This document shows, piece after piece, positions 1 to 7,417 of a stretch of 61,415 nucleotides of DNA. The notes below the pieces were generated by a model, which was not told where the DNA came from, did no database searches, and saw only the letters and a program-made list of their open reading frames with translations. The translations under genes were made by a program, and so were the position numbers. How positions within the stretch are numbered: the stretch's first letter is position 1; each line of letters begins with the position of its first letter. Origin of the DNA: Thermacetogenium sp. UBA5472 (GTDB lineage: Bacteria > Bacillota > DSM-12270 > Thermacetogeniales > Thermacetogeniaceae); assembly GCA_002426495.1 (NCBI GenBank), contig DIQC01000036.1:1-61415 (forward strand). The letters are read 5' to 3'.

Positions 1-27
1 GCTCATAGTATACAAGGAGGTGATCGT

Positions 28-381
28 TTGAGAATCGCATCAGGCATTATCTCTTTAGTGCTCGGTTTTGCAGTCTTGTTTCAAAGCTGCGCGGTAGCAG
101 GCTTAGGAAGTATTGTCGACCCGGATTCCACAATCGGCGCAGTAGGCATGTTAGTCGGTTTTTTGCTATTAAGCAGCGGTGCATTTTCGTTTCAGCTTCC
201 TAAAGTATCTGTAGTTATCTGCATCATAGCCGCATTGTTTGCTGGAATTGAAGCAATGAACGAGTTCCCAGATATGAAAGTTTGGGCTGTCTTATGTCTC
301 ATACTTGCTGCAATGAATTACTTTGGCGCCCGCAAACCAAAAGAACCAATTTCCAAGGACCCTCCGACCCCTTCTCCCTAG
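28..381 (+). CDS. Small four-helix membrane protein, unknown function
   Basis: Encodes 117 residues. The start is a TTG at 28, chosen because AAGGAGGTG lies just upstream at 14-22 and no ATG fits. Four hydrophobic stretches (about residues 5-25, 37-55, 58-75 and 84-100) alternate with short loops, and the tail is Lys/Pro-rich (KPKEPISKDPPTPSP), so it is probably an integral membrane protein. No family is recognised. It may be preceded by further genes outside the window. No enzymatic motif is visible. Confidence 0.6.
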   Translation: MRIASGIISLVLGFAVLFQSCAVAGLGSIVDPDSTIGAVGMLVGFLLLSSGAFSFQLPKVSVVICIIAALFAGIEAMNEFPDMKVWAVLCLILAAMNYFGARKPKEPISKDPPTPSP

Positions 382-423
382 TGTCCAGGTAGGTATACAA
401 CCGGGATAGGAAGCATCCTGGAT

Positions 424-466
424 GGGATATTGCGGCCTACAGGCCGGATATCCCCAACGCTGGGGT
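424..466. other. Paired stem-loops in the 382-560 spacer
   Basis: GGGATAT (424-430) pairs with ATATCCC (448-454), with an inner GGCCT/AGGCC pair (434-438, 441-445). Directly after it CCCC and GGGG flank AACGCT. There is no T tract, so this is not a convincing intrinsic terminator. It may be a processed or structured leader for the lipoprotein gene at 561. Confidence 0.3.
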
Positions 467-560
467 ATCACTAAAGGAGAATTAGAAACTACAAGAAGTG
501 ATGCCTCGGTCCATTTTGCAAATAAAAGTAGGCATTGTAAATCAATTTAAGGAGGTACCT

Positions 561-1064
561 ATGCTTAAAAAGAAATTCTTGTTTTGGTTAATGTTTTTCT
601 CATTGTTCATTGTGCTTACTCTGTTTGCAGTAGGTTGTATAGAAACAACTTCAAACAGTAATGGCCAAACCAATGGTGATACAGCTGTGACTGAGATTGA
701 GGAGCAGGTCCCCATCCGTTTTGAGGATATTAAACCAGAGATAAAAATTTTAGAACCTGACAGCATTGGAACTGTTTACATGGAAGCTATATATACCAAT
801 AATTCGCACTATCCGATTACTGGATATGATTTAACAGTATTACTTAAAGATAAAAATGAAACAACATATCTTACTACATTTGAAACGGTAATGCCAGGAG
901 AAACATCACCTAAATTTGACAGTTTTGGGCCTGAAACTCAGGACCCTAATGATTATGAAATAATAGGATTGGCTGTTTATGCAAGAAAAGATGACGGAAA
1001 AACACTAGCAATTGAATATGATATCAAATTAGATGAAGCAACCTGGTATGAATATGAGGAATAA
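561..1064 (+). CDS. Small secreted lipoprotein, unknown function
   Basis: Encodes 167 residues. An in-frame ATG exists at 498, but ATG 561 is preferred: AAGGAGG sits 4 nt upstream and the product then begins with a clean lipoprotein signal (MLKKK, hydrophobic run, then FAVGC with the lipidated Cys at residue 26). The mature part has a Ser/Asn/Gly-rich linker followed by a roughly 100-residue beta-rich domain. That domain resembles the FxLYD/immunoglobulin-like extracellular domains of Firmicutes lipoproteins (pattern YxNNSHYPITGYDLTVLLKDKN). Role unknown, anchored outside the membrane. Its last codons and terminator are duplicated at 2465-2545. Confidence 0.7.
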   Translation: MLKKKFLFWLMFFSLFIVLTLFAVGCIETTSNSNGQTNGDTAVTEIEEQVPIRFEDIKPEIKILEPDSIGTVYMEAIYTNNSHYPITGYDLTVLLKDKNETTYLTTFETVMPGETSPKFDSFGPETQDPNDYEIIGLAVYARKDDGKTLAIEYDIKLDEATWYEYEE

Positions 1065-1073
1065 TAATGTAAA

Positions 1074-1097
1074 GGACGGAGCATTAACGCTCCGTCC
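1074..1097 (+). terminator. Terminator of the lipoprotein gene
   Basis: GGACGGAGC (1074-1082) and GCTCCGTCC (1089-1097) form a perfect 9-bp stem with a 6-nt loop, followed by ATTGTTT. It lies 10 nt after the stop codon. An identical hairpin occurs at 2490-2513 in a duplicated segment. Confidence 0.6.
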
Positions 1098-1134
1098 ATT
1101 GTTTCACATCAAAACTACGGTGATAAAAATGATA

Positions 1135-1161
1135 GAAGCAAAAAGAACGTCCCCTTGCTTC
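1135..1161 (-). repeat. 27-nt stem-loop element E1
   Basis: Arms GAAGCAA and TTGCTTC surround the loop, which reads GGGGACGTTCTTT on the minus strand. It lies 26 nt past the stop of the flavin reductase gene, in that gene's sense orientation. Confidence 0.8.
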
Positions 1162-1187
1162 CCCCCGTTTTATTAGAATTGAATTTT

Positions 1188-1670
1188 TTAAACAAAATCA
1201 ATCTGTGAGAAATCAATGTTACCTTCCTTGTCCAAAAGTTTTTCATCAGCATGAACATACTCAATTTTGCCAATGAACATCTCATGAGAACCGGTTACAA
1301 TGGAATCAACCACCTTGCATTCTATATTCACAGGACAATCGGACAGAATAGGGGCATTAATTTTCTCGGCCTCCTGCATCTGAACATTCATGGCTGCGAG
1401 TTTATCCCCATCCCGTTTACTGTGACTTCCCAAATAGTTTAAGGTTTCCTGATAGCTTTTGTCTACAAGGTTTACCACAAAACACCCAGATTCTTTAATC
1501 ATCTGATATGAATACCTTGTTGGAACAATACCAACCATCACCATTGGTGGATCATAGCTGCAATTACCGCAATACCCCACTGCCAATGCATTGTTTTCTC
1601 CATTTAAACCCCGACAGGAAACAAGCACCTTCGGCATTGGCTGAAGACAGGATTTCATATTGGCTTTCAT
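1188..1670 (-). CDS. Flavin reductase family protein (FMN-binding split barrel)
   Basis: Encodes 160 residues. It matches the small flavin reductase/flavoredoxin family that binds FMN and uses NAD(P)H or acts as an electron carrier. Family-like features are the N-terminal barrel strand (PKVLVSCRG...NALAVGYCGNCSYDPPMVMVGI), the RYSYQMIKESGCFVVNLV segment and the central GSHSKRDGDK loop that usually contacts flavin. An AAAGGAG ribosome site stands before ATG 1670. It is cytosolic. The gene is single, with broken genes upstream and a 27-nt stem-loop just downstream. The substrate cannot be told from sequence. Confidence 0.85.
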   Translation of the reverse strand: MKANMKSCLQPMPKVLVSCRGLNGENNALAVGYCGNCSYDPPMVMVGIVPTRYSYQMIKESGCFVVNLVDKSYQETLNYLGSHSKRDGDKLAAMNVQMQEAEKINAPILSDCPVNIECKVVDSIVTGSHEMFIGKIEYVHADEKLLDKEGNIDFSQIDFV

Positions 1671-1729
1671 TTTACAAGACTCCTTTCAAAATATATTTAC
1701 CTCTTAATTTTAATAGATTCCAGATTATC

Positions 1730-1856
1730 TTAGCTTTCCACCCACTCTTTAGCGCAATCCAGACATTTTACGGGATAAAATTCCTAGTAAAATTGCCACC
1801 CTCTATATGAATGATCTTCCGTTTTCCAGACTGTCAGCAATTTTTCTCTTGCGCTA
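1730..1856 (-). pseudogene. Decayed gene end, unknown family
   Basis: Reading the minus strand with two frameshifts gives a plausible C-terminus: ADSLENGRSF, then HIEGGNFTRNF, then YPVKCLDCAKEWVES and a stop at 1730-1732. The CLDC pair suggests a metal-binding tail. No intact frame spans it, and I do not recognise the family. It lies between the flavin reductase start and the radical SAM remnant. Confidence 0.3.
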
Positions 1857-1859
1857 ATT

Positions 1860-2194
1860 TCATAAATTCCGTATGTTCTTTCTATAAAACTTCTTTCCCT
1901 CATACGTAAACTCAAACAGCTTGCCTTGCTCCACCAGCTTGTTTATGATTGCTTTGTCCACGTTTCTTTTCTTGAGCAAATTATCAATAACATCTTTTCT
2001 GACCGGATGCACTGACGCAATACTTAACAAATCATCCGCAACAGCTTCGGTTAAGAAAAATCCTTCTTCTTCTTCATCTCCTGTGATACACTCAATTTCC
2101 GCTCCAGATATGTTTTTAATAATTTTAGCGGAATATTATTGATTCCAACGCTCTGACCCAAACGTCTTGACGGCACAGGCCCATATACAATCAT
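1860..2194 (-). pseudogene. Radical SAM protein, internally deleted remnant
   Basis: Begins with AAGGAGG and ATG 2194, giving MIVYGPVPSRRLGQSVGINN, the characteristic N-terminus of a radical SAM family normally around 230-300 residues. After about 24 codons (…NNIPLK) the reading frame is lost. A second frame then gives what looks like the protein's C-terminus (SGAEIECITGDEEEEGFF … KLFEFTYEGKKFYRKNIRNL, stop 1860-1862). The CxxxCxxC cluster and the whole catalytic core are missing, so an internal deletion of several hundred bases with a frame change is inferred. Not functional. Confidence 0.65.
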
Positions 2195-2350
2195 TCGCTT
2201 CCATCCTCCTTTATTGATTATAATCGATAAATAAGCGTTATCTGCATCTCTGTATCCCGCAGTCTCTGCTAAAACACATACCATGCCTAACAATCACAAT
2301 GGCATATGCCCATAACTATAATAACTCTATTATGAGCTTTATGCCATAGC

Positions 2351-2464
2351 CTAGTCACCAGAAACATTTTTATATTCCTCTTCCCCCTGTGCCAGCATCC
2401 TCGAAAATTCGTCTTCATTAACTATTTTCAAGCCATATTCCCGTTCAATCAGCTGACAGGCTCC
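2351..2464 (-). pseudogene. 3' fragment of an unknown gene
   Basis: The minus strand carries an open end reading GACQLIEREYGLKIVNEDEF, then about 18 more residues and a stop at 2351-2353. Its upstream side is cut exactly where the duplicated lipoprotein-gene end (from 2465) begins, so the 5' part of the gene was lost in that rearrangement. The pattern is loosely like the end of a BRCT-type domain, but I would not assign it. Confidence 0.35.
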
Positions 2465-2648
2465 GAATATGAGGAATAGTAATGTATAAGGACGGAGCAT
2501 TAACGCTCCGTCCATTGTTTCACATCAAAACTACGGTGATAAAAAGTTTTTTCTTGTCTACCGCTTTTGTCGATCCATCTCCATTGAGGTATTACAAAAG
2601 AGGATAAAAACTACAAGAAGGAAGCAAAAAGAACTTCCCCTTGCTTCC
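2465..2648. repeat. Second copy of the 1050-1163 segment
   Basis: From 2465 the sequence repeats 1050 onward almost base for base: the last codons of the lipoprotein gene, the GGACGGAGC/GCTCCGTCC terminator (2490-2513) and the following 40 bases up to GATAAAAA. A stretch of about 57 nt bounded by a second GATAAAAA (2603-2610) is extra here. The match then resumes with the 27-nt element E2. This is a decayed direct duplication about 1.4 kb from the original. The rest of 2195-2735 holds no gene. Confidence 0.75.
2621..2647 (-). repeat. 27-nt stem-loop element E2
   Basis: Arms GAAGCAA/TTGCTTC, loop on the minus strand GGGGAAGTTCTTT. It lies 88 nt beyond the stop of the betaine-binding remnant and in its sense orientation. 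It is the duplicated partner of E1. Confidence 0.75.
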
Positions 2649-2735
2649 TTTATAAAATTGGCCCTGATGCACTTTCATACTAGTTACTAAGAGCAACAGA
2701 GCCAATATAACAGTAGCATCTGTTCATTTATAGCT

Positions 2736-3191
2736 CTATTTAATCAAACCCTGTTCTTGCAAAAAGCTCTTGGCTACTTCATCAACGCTTTTCTTGTCTA
2801 TGTCTACTTCTTTATTCAATGCCATAATGGTTTCCTCATCCAGAACTTCACTCAGCTTTTTCATCTGTTCAGAAATTTCAGGGTATACATCAATGATTTC
2901 TTGTTTGAAAAGAGGTGCAGGATTATAAACTGGAAATGCCATTTTATCATCCTCTAACAACACTAGTTCGTAGCCCAAAATCCGAAGATCAGTGGTAAAA
3001 GCAAGACCTACCTCTGCCTGTTCTGCATCCAAAGCTTCATAAGTCATATTAACTGCAATGTTAGCAACGTTTTCTCTTGGATAAGTAAAATCATAAACCT
3101 GTTCCCAGTGCTTCATACCATCACTGCGCTCCTGCTCTAGACTGTCATTCTTTATTTTTTCTGCTGCAAAAATTTGATTAATAGTGTAGCA
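2736..3191 (-). pseudogene. Truncated glycine betaine/choline-binding protein (OpuAC/OpuCC type)
   Basis: The open frame (open from 3191; first ATG 3116) matches only the C-terminal lobe of an osmoprotectant substrate-binding protein: SLEQERSDGMKHWEQVYDF, then an AxVGLAFTTDLRI segment, a DDKMAFPVYNPAPLF strand and a helical tail. The family normally has about 300 residues with a lipoprotein signal. Here the signal and first lobe are absent, there is no ribosome site before ATG 3116, and no permease or ATPase lies nearby. A 5'-truncated relic of an osmoprotectant importer is the best reading. Confidence 0.7.
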
Positions 3192-3219
3192 TTAAGTATG
3201 GAGGAGGTGAGTTAAGCTG

Positions 3220-4071
3220 ATGTTCCAAGATATTGAACCTAGAACATTCCAGAATGAATTTCAAAATAAACAGGCGGAGCCAGAGGACTTGTTTCTTGCT
3301 TTTCAGGAAGGTACTGTGCAGGAAGGCACCGTACTGGTGCGAGAGGATAAGGATAAGCTTTGGTATCCGTCCTTTGCCGATTATTCCGTCAGTCACCCGC
3401 ATCTGCTGCAGGAGGCCCAGTTTTTATTTACCATTGACGATTTAAATTATTATCTGGTTGAAGAAGAGGGCCTAGATGAGGTGCCGGGCTGGGTCTATGT
3501 GAGCAACAAGCGGTTTCGGAAAAAATACTGGCGCTCCTTCGCAGGTATAATCGGCTGGCAGCTGTATCGCTGGTACGCCGACCACAAATTTTGCAGTCGG
3601 TGCTGTAAGCCCATGCAGTGCTCGGAAAAGGAACGGATGCTTTATTGCGCAAGCTGCGGGATGACTGTCTATCCCACCATTACACCCTGTGTCATTGTAG
3701 GGGTGCATGATGGGGACAGACTGCTGATGACCAAATATGCCAATATCGACTACCGTAAATATGCTCTTGTAGCCGGCTTTAACGAGATCGGAGAAAGCCT
3801 CGAACAGACAGTGCGCCGAGAGGTTATGGAGGAAGTTGGGGTGCAGGTGAAAAATATTCGTTATTATAAAAGCCAGCCCTGGCCGTTTTCCGATACCCTC
3901 TTGGCAGGTTTTTTCGCCGAGCTGGACGGAGACAGCACGATCCATCTCGATGATGACGAACTGTCTGTCGGAGTCTGGATGTCTCGAGAGGAGATCCCTG
4001 ATCCGGATGATAACATTTCTTTGACCGGTGAAATGATCAATGTATTTAGGAGGAGTAAATTGAATGAGTAA
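3220..4071 (+). CDS. nudC: NAD(+) diphosphatase / RNA decapping hydrolase NudC
   Basis: Encodes 283 residues. It hydrolyses NADH/NAD+ to NMN(H) and AMP, and in studied members removes NAD caps from RNA. Domain order fits NudC: an N-terminal beta domain, a four-Cys zinc ribbon (C125, C128, C143, C146), then the Nudix fold. The Nudix box spans residues 186-208 (G-x5-E-x7-REVMEEVG). It is followed by the subgroup motif SQPWPF at 218-223, which separates NADH diphosphatases from other Nudix enzymes. GGAGGAGG precedes ATG 3220. The 3' end overlaps the next gene by 8 nt, suggesting translational coupling with a flavin-dependent reductase. Confidence 0.93.
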   Translation: MFQDIEPRTFQNEFQNKQAEPEDLFLAFQEGTVQEGTVLVREDKDKLWYPSFADYSVSHPHLLQEAQFLFTIDDLNYYLVEEEGLDEVPGWVYVSNKRFRKKYWRSFAGIIGWQLYRWYADHKFCSRCCKPMQCSEKERMLYCASCGMTVYPTITPCVIVGVHDGDRLLMTKYANIDYRKYALVAGFNEIGESLEQTVRREVMEEVGVQVKNIRYYKSQPWPFSDTLLAGFFAELDGDSTIHLDDDELSVGVWMSREEIPDPDDNISLTGEMINVFRRSKLNE

Positions 4072-4603
4072 AAAGGTATTGATAATATCGGCAAGTCCTA
4101 GAAGAAGTGGAAATTCTGATCTCTTATGCGACCAATTTATGCTGGGAGCCAAGGAATCAGGAAATCAGGCTGAAAAAATATTTATCAGAGATAAGAAAAT
4201 CAATTTTTGCTTGGCCTGCGATACCTGTAAAGGAAATGGCGGCATTTGTGTTCAGAAGGATGACATGAAAGAGATTCTAGATAAAATGATAGCTGCAGAC
4301 GTGATTGTCATGGCGACACCTGTTTATTTTTATGCCATGAGTGGAAGAATGAAAACTTTGATCGATAGAACCTATCCAAAATATACCAAAATCAAAGACA
4401 AAGAGATGTACTTTATTATCACTGCCGCAGATGGCCGAGAACAGCATATGCAAGGAACCATAGAATGTTTCAGAGGATTTACTTCCTGCCTTGACGGGGT
4501 AAAAGAAAAGGGTATTATCTATGGGCTTGGTGCGTGGAAAGCGGGAGATGTTCAGGGCAGCCAGGCAATGGAGCAGGCATATGAGATGGGTAAAAACGTG
4601 TAA
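4064..4603 (+). CDS. NADPH-dependent FMN reductase / flavodoxin-like protein
   Basis: Encodes 179 residues with a flavodoxin-like fold. The N-terminal SASPRRSGNSD is the FMN phosphate-binding loop, the CLACDTCKGNGGIC segment is typical of the iron-sulfur-flavoprotein/NADPH:quinone reductase branch, and ATPVYFYAMSGRMKTLIDR forms the second flavin contact. Such enzymes reduce quinones, nitro or azo compounds or ferric chelates. AGGAGG stands before ATG 4064, inside the end of nudC, so the two are probably co-transcribed. With two paired Cys motifs an Fe-S cluster is possible, but the spacing is not diagnostic. Confidence 0.85.
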   Translation: MSKKVLIISASPRRSGNSDLLCDQFMLGAKESGNQAEKIFIRDKKINFCLACDTCKGNGGICVQKDDMKEILDKMIAADVIVMATPVYFYAMSGRMKTLIDRTYPKYTKIKDKEMYFIITAADGREQHMQGTIECFRGFTSCLDGVKEKGIIYGLGAWKAGDVQGSQAMEQAYEMGKNV

Positions 4604-4655
4604 CGTTGAATGTGGCACAATATACTAAACAATGTGTGAATTCACAATAAGTCCA

Positions 4656-4841
4656 TTAGCTTTGCCGTCCATACACTCCGGGATAGAAACTGCGGAAATC
4701 AAACATAGTTACGGCATCACGTGAGCTCTCCTCTTGATTCTCAAAGGTGGTTTGATTGGTGAGAATAAATGCAGTAGGTTCATGTGTTGACTGCTTAAAT
4801 ATCTGCTTAGTGGCAATTCAAGTTCCAAGGGGTTCATACAT
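4656..4841 (-). pseudogene. Possible small broken gene with in-frame TGA
   Basis: On the minus strand ATG 4841 opens MYEPLGT, then an in-frame TGA, then a 54-codon frame ending with SSRDAVTMFDFRSFYPGVYG and a stop at 4656-4658. The composition looks protein-like, but the family is not recognised and no good ribosome site is present. It could be a relic or chance. The rest of 4604-5122 holds repeats only. Confidence 0.25.
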
Positions 4842-4911
4842 TATTAATAATGGATTTGAAACATACTTCAAATAAACTCTATTCCTGGTTTTTGATAATA
4901 GACAGTAACCC

Positions 4912-4962
4912 TTACGGCGCTACCTCCACCCGCCTTTACGGGCTGGTGCGGTAACGCCGTAC
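4912..4962. repeat. Long imperfect hairpin
   Basis: TACGGCG (4913-4919) pairs with CGCCGTA (4955-4961), with partly matching inner arms (CACCCGCC against GGCTGGTG) around TTTACG. It may be the relic of a small non-autonomous insertion. No coding capacity. Confidence 0.4.
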
Positions 4963-4990
4963 AACAGTTAGCTTTTGGCTTGCGCCTGAG

Positions 4991-5017
4991 GTGGCGGAGG
5001 GACGTTTCCCTTGCCAC
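4991..5017 (+). repeat. 27-nt stem-loop element E3
   Basis: Arms GTGGCGG and TTGCCAC pair over seven positions if two G-U pairs are allowed. The loop is AGGGACGTTTCCC on the plus strand. A further partial element, GGAAG…CTTCC, follows at about 5035-5062. Confidence 0.7.
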
Positions 5018-5066
5018 ATTAACAGAAACTGGCCCGGAAGCAACGGGACTTTTTTTTCTTCCAGAA

Positions 5067-5112
5067 ATGCAGCAGGAACCGTCCCCAGTGCATAGAACGT
5101 CCCTTTGCTTCC
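5067..5112 (-). repeat. 27-nt stem-loop element E4 plus a half element
   Basis: 5067-5093 has arms ATGCA/TGCAT around a loop reading GGGGACGGTTCCT on the minus strand. It is followed at 5094-5112 by the loop and one arm (TTGCTTCC on the plus strand) of another copy. Both are in the sense orientation of the MFS gene whose stop is at 5123. Confidence 0.75.
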
Positions 5113-5122
5113 CCGGGACAAA

Positions 5123-6334
5123 TCAGTTTACCGGGTCAGGCTGCTTTTTGAGCACCTCCGGAAGCCCCATTGTGAATACACCGAAGAGAACGACTGCAAC
5201 AGCTGCAAAAATCATGAAGACATTGAAGTTGCTGCCCGCGATAGGCGCTATGATGTAAGAGGGGAACACAAACGCAGCGAGAAAGCGCATCATGTTCGCA
5301 TAGCCGCCAGCGGCGCCCATGTATTCAGGCTTCATGCCGGGGATATAGACCATCGCCGACATACTTACCGGCACCAACGCGCCACAGCACAAGGCACCGA
5401 TAAACATAAACGCTGCCGTTATGGCGGGGGAAGCAAGCATCCACCCCACATATATGCAGATACCGCCGATGATACCGACAATCAAAGATGGAATACGGAA
5501 CTTGCCCTTGCCAATCTTGAGTATCACAGCTACACCGAAAATAGTACCGAGCATGATACCGATGGCAAATGCGGATGTAACAAAACCTGCCGTAGTCACG
5601 GGGACACCTTTGGTGGTGAGCGCCGTAGTAAGGTAAATGGAAACGGTCATATTGCCGACCATGAAGCAAATCATGGTAAGACCGATAACCCATATATGCT
5701 TGAGTCTAAGCACATTGCCAATTGTCTCAGAGACAGGCACGTCCGCAGGAGGCGGAGTGGCACCTTCGGGACGGTCAGAAGCGACGACTAAAAATAGGAC
5801 ATACGCTATGACCATCATGATCAGCGTCACTACACATGCGGTGTAAAATGTCCCGAAGTATGCGGTGATCGCCTGAGCAATGGCGTTACCTGCGCCACCG
5901 CCGGCCATGAATATGCCCATTGCCAGACTGATCTCTTTTTTCGGAAACCATTCGGATATGAGTTTTGCGGAGTTCGAAGAGATGAATACCGGAAGAAAAC
6001 CGAGCAAAAAGCTGGCGATCATCAGCATCGCATAGGACGTGGATATGATCCTGAGTGCAGCACCGATGATTCCGATAATGCCGGCAATGAATACCGAAAA
6101 GCGGACACCTTTTTTATCGGCAAGGGTACCGGCGAAAATAGAAAAGAAGATACCCGTAAGCATAGGGCACATGGTGATGGCACCAAATTGCGATGTACTC
6201 AAACCGAGATCATTCATCAGATATCCGCCAAATGCTGTGGTCACAAACTGGGCGAAAGAACCAACAACACAACCAATAAATATAACGAAAAGTATAGCCC
6301 ACCGCTTGCCGGTCGGTTTTACCATTGGATCCAT
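5123..6334 (-). CDS. MFS transporter (12 TM)
   Basis: Encodes 403 residues from ATG 6334, chosen because GAGGGGG precedes it and the product then starts directly before TM1; the longer frame to 6499 adds a non-membrane, proline/arginine-rich leader. Twelve hydrophobic helices are seen, with a GTLADKKGVRFS loop between TM2 and TM3 (the MFS G-x4-D-[RK] motif) and a central cytosolic loop rich in Pro. It is likely a symporter for an organic anion or small metabolite. It is the last gene of a minus-strand set with an SDR and a second MFS carrier. Substrate unknown. Confidence 0.88.
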   Translation of the reverse strand: MDPMVKPTGKRWAILFVIFIGCVVGSFAQFVTTAFGGYLMNDLGLSTSQFGAITMCPMLTGIFFSIFAGTLADKKGVRFSVFIAGIIGIIGAALRIISTSYAMLMIASFLLGFLPVFISSNSAKLISEWFPKKEISLAMGIFMAGGGAGNAIAQAITAYFGTFYTACVVTLIMMVIAYVLFLVVASDRPEGATPPPADVPVSETIGNVLRLKHIWVIGLTMICFMVGNMTVSIYLTTALTTKGVPVTTAGFVTSAFAIGIMLGTIFGVAVILKIGKGKFRIPSLIVGIIGGICIYVGWMLASPAITAAFMFIGALCCGALVPVSMSAMVYIPGMKPEYMGAAGGYANMMRFLAAFVFPSYIIAPIAGSNFNVFMIFAAVAVVLFGVFTMGLPEVLKKQPDPVN

Positions 6335-6530
6335 TTGATATTTCCCCCTCTCTGTACGGTTATGGCACGGCCTGCAAAAGCGGAAGTGCCACCCGATGGT
6401 CGTTATACGACCTCTGAATAAATAAGCCGAAAACCTTCCTGAACATGGAGATATGCAAAAAGCAGAGAGAGGAGAACGAACTTCTCCCTGCTTTTCCATA
6501 GGACCAAGATAAGCGAAAGATTAAGAAAAA

Positions 6531-7358
6531 TCAGATGTCTTGACGGCCTGTTCCCGCTTGTGCAATGGATGATTGAGCGTAAGCATAGACATAGCCCATG
6601 CCGCCTGCAACATACATGCAAAGCCCGGTGACATAGCTGGAGAGCTCGGATGCAAAGAATAGAGCAGGGCCTGCAATATCATCGGCGGTGCCGGTGCGTC
6701 CCAATGGAACCTCCACGTCCGCGATGCCTTGGAGCATCTTGGTGCGCTCCTCTCCGGCTTCCATTAGTTCATCCCAGAATGCGGTGACGATTGGTCCGGG
6801 CTTTATGCAGTTGACGCGAATACCGAACTTTGCAAGGTCCATGGCAAGGTTGACGCACAGCGATTCGCAGGCGCCCTTTGCCATATGATACTCAAAAGCG
6901 GGAGCGGTGGGGTTGAACGCTCCGTTGGAGGAGCAGATGATGATCTTGCCGCTCTTCTGTTTCTTCATCTGAGGAATAACTGCAAAGCAGCTGTAATACA
7001 TGCCCCACTGATTGACAGCGGTAGTTTTTTCCAGGCACTCCTGTTGCGTCATGTTAGGATCGCCGTCAAAGGTCTTACCTGCGTATGCGGCGAGGATATC
7101 CACGCGGCCAAACTCCTCGATGGTCTTTTCTACAATGGACTCGACCTGAGCGCGGTCTGAGACATCCATGGGCTGATAGAAACGGGCGACACCACCGTCC
7201 GCAATAATCTCATCGACAACCTTCTGACCGTTCTTGGGGTCAAAATCAGCGATAACGACCTTTGCGCCTTCTTTTGCGTAGATTTTGGCGGTGGCTTCCC
7301 CCATTCCGGATGCGCCGCCTGTAACGATAGCAACCTGGTCTTTCAACATATCAGTCAA
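6531..7358 (-). CDS. SDR-family NAD(P)-dependent oxidoreductase
   Basis: Encodes 275 residues of a classical short-chain dehydrogenase. It shows the nucleotide loop TGGASGMG (13-20), an acidic residue after beta-2 (ADFD) that favours NAD(H), N116, the catalytic Ser around 143-144, Y157 and K161 (YHMAK), and the PGPIVTAF cofactor segment. The start is a TTG at 7358 with AAGGAGG 9 nt upstream, preferred to ATG 7349. It resembles hydroxysteroid/3-oxoacyl reductase-type SDRs, but the substrate is not evident. Placed between two MFS genes (59 nt after the upstream one), it probably oxidises or reduces the imported compound. Confidence 0.9.
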   Translation of the reverse strand: MTDMLKDQVAIVTGGASGMGEATAKIYAKEGAKVVIADFDPKNGQKVVDEIIADGGVARFYQPMDVSDRAQVESIVEKTIEEFGRVDILAAYAGKTFDGDPNMTQQECLEKTTAVNQWGMYYSCFAVIPQMKKQKSGKIIICSSNGAFNPTAPAFEYHMAKGACESLCVNLAMDLAKFGIRVNCIKPGPIVTAFWDELMEAGEERTKMLQGIADVEVPLGRTGTADDIAGPALFFASELSSYVTGLCMYVAGGMGYVYAYAQSSIAQAGTGRQDI

Positions 7359-7417
7359 GGTAAATATCCTCCTTTAATTATTTCTATTTTGTTTGGCGAA
7401 AACTAGAGAAAGCGATG

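Noticed and set aside
3472..4152. Minus-strand frame of 226 codons
   Set aside because: Antisense to nudC, whose motifs are unmistakable; no start signals.
4656..4841. In-frame TGA as a selenocysteine codon
   Set aside because: No SECIS-like hairpin follows, the family is not a known selenoprotein and the start has no ribosome site; a relic or chance frame is simpler.
5105..5791. Plus-strand frame of 228 codons, His/Arg/Asp-rich
   Set aside because: Antisense to the MFS gene; low-complexity composition typical of reading a membrane-protein gene backwards.
6335..6499. N-terminal extension of the MFS gene to 6499
   Set aside because: The added residues are not membrane-like and lack a ribosome site, whereas ATG 6334 has GAGGGGG correctly placed.
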